DNA of 64,000 nt from Boesenbergia rotunda. Its lineage: Eukaryota > Streptophyta > Magnoliopsida > Zingiberales > Zingiberaceae. The position numbers were made by a program, and so were the translations under genes. Where the stretch lies: contig JAGFNQ010004749.1 in NCBI GenBank assembly GCA_024364735.1, positions 285,501 through 349,500 of the forward strand. The letters run 5' to 3'. Under the pieces are notes generated by a model. It had not been told where the DNA came from. It saw only the letters and a program-made list of their open reading frames with translations, and did not search any database. Of the stretch, positions 56,442-64,000 are shown one piece after another (within the stretch, counting starts at the first letter, position 1; the number at the start of each line of letters is the position of its first letter).

Positions 56442-58819
56442 AAAAACAAGTGGATTATCGACAGTGGATGCTCCAGACATATGACTGGGGATCCCACCAA
56501 GTTTACAAAACTCAAGTACAAAAGTCTAGGGACAGTTGCGTTTGGAAACAACGGTAAACTTAAGGTAATTGGCCTAGGTAACATTGAACTTGAGTTTGAT
56601 TTTATAATTAAAAATGTTTTACTTGTTGAAAACTTTCACTTCAATTTACTAAGTATCAGCCAATTATGTAACACTGGGTATAAGGTTAGGTTCTTGTCCA
56701 ATGAATGTATGATCAAACACACTGACAACCCAAACATCACACTTAGAGGACATAGACACAATAACATCTCTGAAATTAGGTTAACCCGTCCCCTAGCAAA
56801 TTGTCTTTTAACACATAAGGATGAGACTTGGCTATGACATAGGAGACTTTCACACACTCACTTCAGAAAATTACCTAAACTAAATGGTTTAGTTAGAGGC
56901 CTACCAAAGTTACCTAACTTTGAGACAACCTTATGTAATGCTTGTTAACAAGGGAAACAAACTAGATCAACTCACAAACCAACTAATCAAACTCAAACTA
57001 AATCAATTCTTGAATTAATTCACTTAGACCTATTTGACTCACATGGGGTAAAATCAATTAGTGGGAATCTATACTGTTTAGTAATTATAGATGACTATTC
57101 AAGATTCACCTGGGTAAAATTCTTAAAAAATAAAGATGAAACGTTTGATATATTTACTCAATTTTGTAAATTAATAGAAAATGAAAAAGGGGTTAAAATT
57201 ATAAGACTTAGGAGTGATAACGGTGGGGAATTCAAAAATTAAAAATTTAATCAATTCTGTTTAGAAAATGGTTACCACCATGAATTCTCCTGCCCTAAAA
57301 CACCTCAACAAAATGGAATTGTAGAAAGAAAAAATAGAACACTACAAGAAGCAACTAGAACAATGCTTAATGAATACAACTTACCTAAATACCTTTGGGC
57401 CGAGGCTGTCAGTACAGCCTGCTATGTACAAAATAGAATAACTATAAATAAAAATTTAGGAAAAACGTCTTTTGAAATCTATTATAACAAACAACCTAAT
57501 ATTAAGTATTTTAAAGTATTTGGATGTAAAGTGTATATATTAAATACTAGAGAACACTTAGGAATGTTTACATCTAAGGTTGAGGAAGGTATCTTTGTAG
57601 GTTATTCCCTTACCAGTAGAGTCTATCGAGTTTATAACAAAACTACCCTAAGAATTGAAGAAACTACAAATGTAAAATTTGATGAAACATCTGACCCAAA
57701 TAACTCTGATCAAACCACCTACCAACCAATTGATTTTGTTAGGTCCAGTACTGACCCAGATGAAAGCCCAATTAAGGACCAAGACCATGATCTGACTGAA
57801 CCTTCACCTAACCAAACCAGAACTATTCGAGTCAGCTCAGCCCACCCTATTGATCAAATCATAGGTGATCCAGAACTAAGGGTTCAAACTAGGTCAGCCT
57901 TTAGAAACCTTAGCCAAATTGCTTTAATTTCCAAAATTGAACCAAAATCAGTAGAAGAGTCTTTACTTGACCCTGATTGGATCATAGCTATGTAAGAGGA
58001 GTTAGCCCAATTTGAACGTAGTCAAGTCTGGGATTTAGCACCCTTACCTAAAGACAAAAAGTTCATTGAAACCAAATGGGTCTTTAGGAATAAACTTAAC
58101 GAACAAGGTGAAATAATCAGGAATAAGGCTAGGTTAGTAGCTAAAGGGTTTAGCCAAGTAGAAGGACTTGATTATGATGAAACCTATGCCCCTGTAGCTC
58201 GACTTGAGTCTATTAGGATGCTTTTAAGTTATGCAGCCCATAAAGGATTCAAATTGTATCAAATGGATGTTAAGTCAACCTTCCTAAATGGCCTAATTAA
58301 GGAAGAGGTTTATGTAGGACAACCTCCTGGTTTTGAAAGCTTAGAACACCCTGACTATGTCTTTAAACTAAAAAAAGCCCTATATGGACTTAAGCAAGCC
58401 CCTAGGGCCTGGTATGAAAGACTGTCTAACCATTTAGTATCTAAAGGTTTTAACCAAGGTAAAATTGACCCAACACTATTTGTTAAAACATTAAAAACTG
58501 ATATTTTTATAGCCCAAGTATATGTAGATGATATAATATTTGGCTCAACTAACTCAAAATTTTTGCAAGATTTTATAACGGTAATGGAAAATGAATTTGA
58601 AATGAGTTTAGTAGGCCAATTAACTTTCTTTTTAGGGCTACAAATAAAACAGACCAGTGAGGGTACTTTTGTCTATCAACAAAAATACACTAAAGAACTA
58701 CTTAAAAAATTTGGAATGGATAGTGCAAAAGAAATTAAAACACCTATGGCTACCAATCAAACTGTAGATAGTGACCCAAATGGCAAACCTGTTGACCTTA
58801 AATATTATAGAAGTGTATA
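56442..58819 (+). pseudogene. pol: pol of D: protease, integrase, reverse transcriptase
   Basis: The frame opens right after TAG 56439-56441. Protease: WIIDSGCSRHMTGD. Integrase: HRRLSH and CNAC zinc ligands, LDLFDSHGVKS, DDYSRFTWV, LRSDNGGEF and CPKTPQQNGIVERKNRTL (the catalytic Asp, Asp, Glu). RT: WVFRNKLNEQGE, QMDVKSTFLNG, YGLKQAPRAWY and the catalytic YVDDIIFGS near 58520-58545. Stops at 56835-56837 (Trp in relatives), about 56945, about 57239 and 57993-57995 (Gln in relatives), and a one-base deletion near 58818, break it. Confidence 0.94.
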
Positions 58820-59464
58820 GGCAGCTTACTTTACCTGACTGCAAGTCGACCTGACATTCTCTTTGCAGTTAGTATGTGTGCTAGGTATCAAACATGTGCT
58901 AAAGAGTCACATCTAACCCTAGTTAAAAGAATATTTAGGTACCTTAAAGGGACAGAAAGTTTAGGAATTTGGTATCCTAGAACATCCCAATTTGAACTTA
59001 TTGGATTTTCTGACTCAGATTATGCTGGCTGTAAATTAGATAGGAAAAGTACTAGTGGTGGATGCCAACTTCTAGGGCCCTCACTAGTTAGTTGGTTCAG
59101 TAGAAAACAGCACTGCGTTGCCCTATCCACCACTGAAGCTGAGTACATAGCCATGGGTGAGTGTGTAGCCCAATTACTTTGGATGATGCATACGTTAAAA
59201 GACTTTAACTTGGATTTTAAGAAAGTCAAAATCTTTATTGATAATCTAAGTTCAATTAATCTAACCAAAAACCCAGTCCACCACTCTAGGACCAAACATA
59301 TAGAAATTAAACATCATTTTGTCAGAGATTATGTTAATAAAGGAGAAATTGAGCTTAACCATGTTGAACCTAAGGCTAACCTAGCTGATATATTTACTAA
59401 ACCACTCCCTGAATATGAATTTAGTAACTTAAGAAGGTTAATAGGAATGTGTGTTATAGACTAG
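58820..59464 (+). pseudogene. pol: RNase H and C-terminus of pol, element D
   Basis: After the frameshift the second frame reads MCARYQTCAKESH, FSDSDYAGCKLDRKSTSG, LSTTEAEYIAMGEC, FIDNLSSINL and LADIFTKPLP, and ends at the natural stop 59462-59464. No stop lies inside 58874-59464. Confidence 0.93.
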
Positions 59465-60564
59465 AACTGACCTGATCACACTTACTTCTTTTGAACAATC
59501 AGCTCGTATATTCTGTTTGGCCATTAGCTTAATTACTTTGATTCTTGGTTTAATTGGCTTAATTTTAGTATTTCAAAGTAGCATTTAAAACAAAACAAAA
59601 AAAACAAAAAAACAAAAAAAAAATTGGTGGACTTAGCCTAAGATTAAAATTGCATGAACCTATAGATTTAGGTAGCCGCATCTCACAAAACACATTAAGG
59701 ATAACTTGTTTGTGCTTGCAAAACATAGAACGGTTGTGAGATGCATAGGACTTTGCCTGGACTTCAGAATCGCAATAAGTCTGGGCGTAAAATACCCATA
59801 TTACAGTGATCAAGTCAAGTAGTCGTGAGTTAAAATCTGAGCTAGACATTATTACTTGACTTGACTAACCCAGTGAACACTACTATCATCTAGATAGTTA
59901 GCTAGTAATTAAGGTTAGACACCTAAAAAGGGCTAAAATTCTTACTTGGTTCAAGGAGAGCATATGTTAAAATCTTTTCTTTTTGTGCTCTTTCGAATAT
60001 GATCTTGAAAGTTTTTCCTCAAATTAATCCTGAAAATATTCTAAATGATCTTTTGAAAAGAAAATTTTGGAGAAATCTTCTCCTTTTCATTAATTCGCTT
60101 TGAGATATTCTTTATTGGTTTGGAAAATATTAATATTTTGAAGGAAGATTTTTTTTGAAAATGGTGTTAGAAAAGTCATTTCTAAATTTACACCTAGTCA
60201 TTTTCTTTATGCTCTCAGATTATTTGTGTTAAATTAAGAACTTGACTTCCCCCTCTAAATCAGCTCAGAAACATAGTATGCTTGTTAAGCATTTTTTCTT
60301 CCCCAAATACTTAAAGTTTTTTTTGGCTGGCATATTACTTGAATGCTTCGTTTATTTCTGATGCTTGCGCACTTATTATTTCTTTGTTTTGATGAATGCC
60401 AAAGGGGGAGGGTTTAAGGGTTAAGTTAGAAGTTATGTTTTTAGAAATTAAAATCTTAAAGAAATTAAAAACTCCAGATCTTAGAGCATGTCATTTGCAT
60501 ATTCTTTTTGGACTCATTGCTTTATCTGGTATGTTCTAACTTTAACCCAGGTTGTCATTGCATC
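59465..60564 (+). other. 3' untranslated region of D
   Basis: 1.1 kb without a credible frame; A/T-rich with a short caaaaaaac run at 59585-59620. It has gggggag tracts near 60405 and before the polypurine tract. No envelope-like ORF is present between pol and the 3' LTR. Confidence 0.7.
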
Positions 60565-60577
60565 AAAAAGGGGGAGA
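60565..60577 (+). other. Polypurine tract of D
   Basis: aaaaagggggaga, one base before the 3' LTR. Confidence 0.88.
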
Positions 60578-60578
60578 T

Positions 60579-62029
60579 TGTTGGTGCAATTTGCACTAAT
60601 AGTTAAACTTGGGTTTTGATGAATGACAAATAGGTTAAAGTTAGGCTTGCTTTTGGTTTTGATCTCTTTACTAAGTGTGCAGGGATGAAAGACTTAGGAC
60701 CTGACACCAGGCTGAAGTCCAGGGTGGTTGAGTCCTGGCAGGAAGTCCAGTTAGGTTCGTGGGGCCTGACAATTGGCTGAAGCCCAAGTTGGTTGAAACT
60801 TGGCAAAAAGATCAGGGTGGTTGAACCCTGGCAGGAAGACCTGGTGGGTTAAGAAGTTGAGTAGAGCTGCACGAGGTAAGTAAGGTAAGTCACTGGAGGA
60901 GCGAACCAGTGAGGATGGGTCCTATTTTAGGACTGTAGGCGTAGTCCAACTTAGGCCCATTTTGGTGACCTCGGTTGAGTCCTGGTTAGATCCTTATCCA
61001 GGTTTGGACGGGGTCTAATTAACTCTAAATTCATTAACTATATTTTACAGGATTTATTTGATATGTGAACTAATTAGATTTTGTAGGTTAATTTTATAAA
61101 TTTATTCCTCATCTAAAGTCTCGGTGGAGGATAAATTTTCATTTAAATTATTCGTATTTCTTACTTTTTTGGAGAATAAATTTATTCCTACTAAGGATAA
61201 AATCTTATTGTTATTTTCTAATTATTCCTATTAATGCTTAAAATTCTCACGTGAAGCCTAGCTAGAAGGATAAAATCTCTTTTTAAATTGTATTTTGAAT
61301 TATTTTTTCGAAAAACAAAAAGCCTTGGTGAGGTAAGAGGATAAAACCTCTTGGTTAACTTTTTCAAATTAAATTTTGTTTAAATTATTTAAGTGAAGCA
61401 AAGATAGAAACATTATCTTGTTTGAATTATTCCTTCTTGCTGATGGATAAAATTTGAGCTGAGAAGATTATGCATCGAGGCACTATAAAAGGAAGCAAGC
61501 AAGCCCTCTAGGATATAGAAAAATTTCATTTTGGTTCAAGCTTTGGCACTCTCTTGCTTCCACGCTCCTCTGCTGCGGTTTGTGCTTTGACTCGACGCTG
61601 TCCGACCGCTGCCGGAAGATCGCTCCCAACACCCAAGCTGCTTCAGATAAATCTAAGTGTTGGGTAACATAATTTTTGTTCTATCTGCACTTAAATTATT
61701 AAAAGGGGAAGTGTAGGGTTGTTACACTTCCACCTAATCTTGTATTCAAATCACTCTACTGGGAGTTTGCCGGTAGAGGTTTTTAGTGGATTGCCCACAG
61801 GAAAGGCTCAAGGAGCCTGGGTCTTCGAGTAGGAGTCGCCGAAGGCTCCGAACGAAGTAAAACTCCTCGTGTAATTTTTTATTATTTTTCACTTTCGCTT
61901 TTCGTTTTAATTTTTCTGCTGTGCACGTTTTTCAAAGCATCGTACAATTTTCTATCGACTTTGATCCTATAACGAAGATTTTAAAAGCCACGTGATTCAC
62001 CCCCCCCTCTCACGTGCATCAGTCCTACA
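60579..62029 (+). repeat. 3' LTR of D
   Basis: 1451 bp, aligned end to end with the 5' LTR; ends catcagtcctaca, followed by the TSD atttt. Confidence 0.96.
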
Positions 62030-62034
62030 ATTTT

Positions 62035-64000
62035 TACAAATTCTTTTAGAAAATTAGAGTTAGTGGATCCGAATATTATATCATCAACATATATTTGTGC
62101 AATAAAAATATCTTTTTCTAAGGTTTTAACAAAAAGTGTGGAGTCTATTTGACCTTGGTTAAATTCCTTAGAAATTAGATAAGTTGATAATCGTTCATAC
62201 CATGCCCTAGGTGCTTGTTTCAACCCATAAAGTGCTTTTTTAAGTTTAAAAATATATTCAGGTTTTTCTAGGTCCTCAAATATTGGGGGTTGCCCTACAT
62301 AAACTTCTTCTTTAATAAACCCATTTAGAAAAGCAGACTTGACATCCATTTGATATAGCTTAAACCCTCTATGGGCTGCAGAGGCTAATAACATTCTAAT
62401 TGACTCAAGTCTGGCTACTGGGGCATAGGTTTCATCATAGTCTAACCCTTCAACCTAACTAAACCCTTTAGCTACTAAGCAGACTTTATTTCTAACAATT
62501 TCCCCTTGATCATTTAGTTTGTTTCTAAAAACCCACTTAGTATCTATAATAGATTTGCCCTCAGGTTTAGGTACTAGTTCCCAGACTTGGTTTTTTTTCA
62601 AATTGTGCTAATTCCACTTGCATAGCTATGATCCAGTCAGGGTCAGGTAGTGCTTCCTCTATAGTCTTAGGTTCAATTTTTGAAATGAGTGCTATCTGAC
62701 TAAGATTTCTATAGGAAGACCTAGTTCTGACTCCTAAGGTTGGATCACCCATAATTTGATCAGAAGGATGATTGAGTCTGGGTTTCATTGTCCTTCTAGA
62801 ATTAGGTTTAGCCTCAGGTCCGGCTGGACGGTTCAGTTTAGTGTTTGATTCAACTACTTAGTTTGGTTCAATTATTGGTTCAGTTGATACCTCAGTAATT
62901 GGTTCAAGTGTTAGTTCATTTAGTGGTTCACTCAGTGGTTCAATTGATGATTCAATTATTGGTTCACTGTCTTCTAGATCAAGATTTGATTAGTTTAAAT
63001 TTTGATTATCTTTTGGTTCAACTTCTTCATCAAAAATTAAATTAGTAGTTTCTTCAATTTTATGGGTTTGTTTATTATAAACTCTATAGGCTCTACTAGT
63101 TGTTGAATATCCTAAGAAGATCCCTGGGGTTGACTTAGATTGAAACTTACCTAGGTAGCCCTTAGTGTTCAAGATATGAACTTTGCACCCAAAGACCCTT
63201 AGGTAGTGTAGGTTAGGCAATCTATGATAATATAGTTCATAAGGGGTTTTATTATGCCTTTATTAATTAGGACCCTATTTTGAATATAGCATGTCATACT
63301 TACCGCTTCTGCCCAAAATTAGTTAGCTAGATTATATTCATTGAGCATCATTCTAGCGGCTTCCTAAAGGGTTTTATTTTTTCTCTCTACTATCCCATTT
63401 TGTTGGGACAGGAAAATTTATGAATATACCCATTGATTTTGTAGAATTCCTCAAACCTTTGATTTTCAAACTCTCCCCCGTGATTACTCCTAAATCTTTT
63501 AATTTTAGTGTCATTTTGATTTTCAATCATTTTGCATAAGTCAATAAATAAGTTCAGGGTTTCATCCTTAGTTTTCAGGAACCTATCCCAGGTAAACCTA
63601 GAGTAATCGTCGATAATTACTAAGTAGTGTCGATTCCCGCTTAGTGACTTGGCTCCATGTGAATCAAATAGGTCAAGGTGCAGGAGCTCAAGTGTAGTTT
63701 GGGTTAAGTCTGATTGAGTTGGTTTGTGAGTAGACATAGTTTGTTTACCTTGTTTACATGAGTTACAAATTGTGTTCTTAAAATTCTTGATTTTAGGTAC
63801 ACCTTTAATTAAACCAAGTTGGGTAATTTTTGAGATTAGTTTGACATGAGTGTGACCTAATCTCCTATGCCAAAGGTTAGATTCTTCTAATTGCGTCAGA
63901 AAGCATTTTGGTACCAAGGGTAGATTAATAGTGTAAACATTACTTTTCCTAGTACCCTTAAGTATTATTTCTGAGTCTTGGAGGTTTCTAATAAGGCAGT
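62035..64000 (-). pseudogene. pol: Protease end, integrase and reverse transcriptase start of B
   Basis: Read leftward from 64000: LIRNLQDSEIILKGT (protease end), HRRLGHTHVK and CNSCKQGKQ (integrase finger), LDLFDSHGAKSLSGN, DDYSRFTW and RSNHGGEF. There is then a deletion of about 10 bases at the CP..QQNG motif near 63390-63410, which shifts the frame. YLRVFGCKVHIL (about 63190) and the linker with a run of Gln/Pro/Thr follow. RT begins near 62560 after a frameshift in a run of eight T (about 62591). A TAG replaces Gln in the FSQVEG motif (about 62456). RT then runs KLYQMDVKSAFLNG to YVDDIIFGS and stops at the D insertion at 62034. Confidence 0.92.

Larger units (their letters stand above)
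51945..62029 (+). mobile_element. Complete Ty1/copia element D (SIRE/Maximus-like) inserted in B pol
   Basis: A 10,085-bp element with LTRs of 1452 and 1451 bp and duplication atttt at 51940-51944 and 62030-62034. Order: 5' LTR, initiator tRNA-Met primer site, gag, 1.1-kb spacer, protease, integrase, RT, RNase H, 3' UTR, polypurine tract, 3' LTR. The LTR pair differs at a few dozen positions at most by eye, so it is fairly recent. Gag has one stop and pol several stops plus one frameshift. It is the most complete copia copy in the window. Confidence 0.97.
40189..64000 (-). mobile_element. Ty1/copia element B, same family as A, split by elements C and D and open at the right edge
   Basis: Read leftward from 64000: protease end, integrase, RT, (element D), RT end and RNase H, 3' UTR, polypurine tract, and the 3' LTR split by element C. 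Integrase and RT are close to A residue for residue, and LTR ends, 3' UTR blocks and GGCGCC spacing also match A. The left flank is cggag (40184-40188); its partner copy would lie beyond the window. It landed at the 5' side of the decayed coiled-coil ORF. Stops, a frameshift in a T run and small deletions make it defective. Confidence 0.92.

Noticed and set aside
59465..60564. Possible envelope-like ORF after pol in D, as in some SIRE elements
   Set aside because: No open frame of useful length; only an antisense frame of 94 codons over A-rich sequence.

Overview
The window is plant nuclear DNA made almost entirely of nested LTR retrotransposons. No intact host gene is visible. The evidence is Ty1/copia and Ty3/gypsy coding remnants, primer-binding sites matching plant initiator tRNA-Met or tRNA-Asp, polypurine tracts, and long LTRs bounded by TG/CA with 5-bp target-site duplications (TSDs). 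The species cannot be named from this. Boundaries below come from aligning terminal repeats and TSDs by eye.

Layout. (1) 1-8877: plus-strand copia element A (SIRE/Maximus-like), entered in its gag, with its 3' LTR at the end. A solo LTR of a Tekay-type gypsy element (3652-5759, TSD gattt) splits its reverse transcriptase/RNase H region. (2) An 86-bp tandem array appears as three islands (8878-9420, 18044-18385, 37404-38095) because two elements landed in it. These are a decayed minus-strand copia with 2.07-kb LTRs (9421-18043, TSD gagga) and a minus-strand element with 2.7-kb LTRs and a tRNA-Asp-type primer site (18386-37403, TSD aggat). Element A appears to have inserted into the same array. 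(3) The tRNA-Asp-type element has no recognisable pol. It carries one long unusual open frame (Q/N/F-rich repeats, then a coiled coil, then acidic repeats). Its 5' LTR is interrupted by a nearly full-length Tekay-type gypsy element (27556-36488, TSD ggtgc). (4) 38096-40188: a decayed minus-strand coiled-coil ORF with its own minisatellite. (5) 40189-64000: minus-strand copia element B, same family as A. Its 3' LTR is split by a gag-only copia element C (40430-48452), which itself holds a foreign solo LTR (41170-42122). Its pol is split by a complete copia element D (51945-62029, TSD atttt).

Reading the nesting as a time order: the 86-bp array and coiled-coil ORF are the oldest layer; A, B, the decayed copia and the tRNA-Asp-type element came next; then C, D, the Tekay element and the two solo LTRs. 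LTR pairs of D, Tekay and the tRNA-Asp-type element are nearly identical by eye, whereas the 9421-18043 pair is clearly more diverged. Many premature stops fall where relatives have Gln, Trp or Arg, as expected from C-to-T decay of methylated DNA.

The least ordinary signals are: the Q/F-rich plus acidic-repeat ORF; fixed-spacing palindrome modules in the LTRs of three copia families (GGCGCC at 18 bp, CAGTCGACTG at 19 bp, GATCGGTC/GACCGATC dyads); a conserved spacer ending in TAG directly before protease in A and D; and two elements using essentially the same site of the 86-bp repeat.
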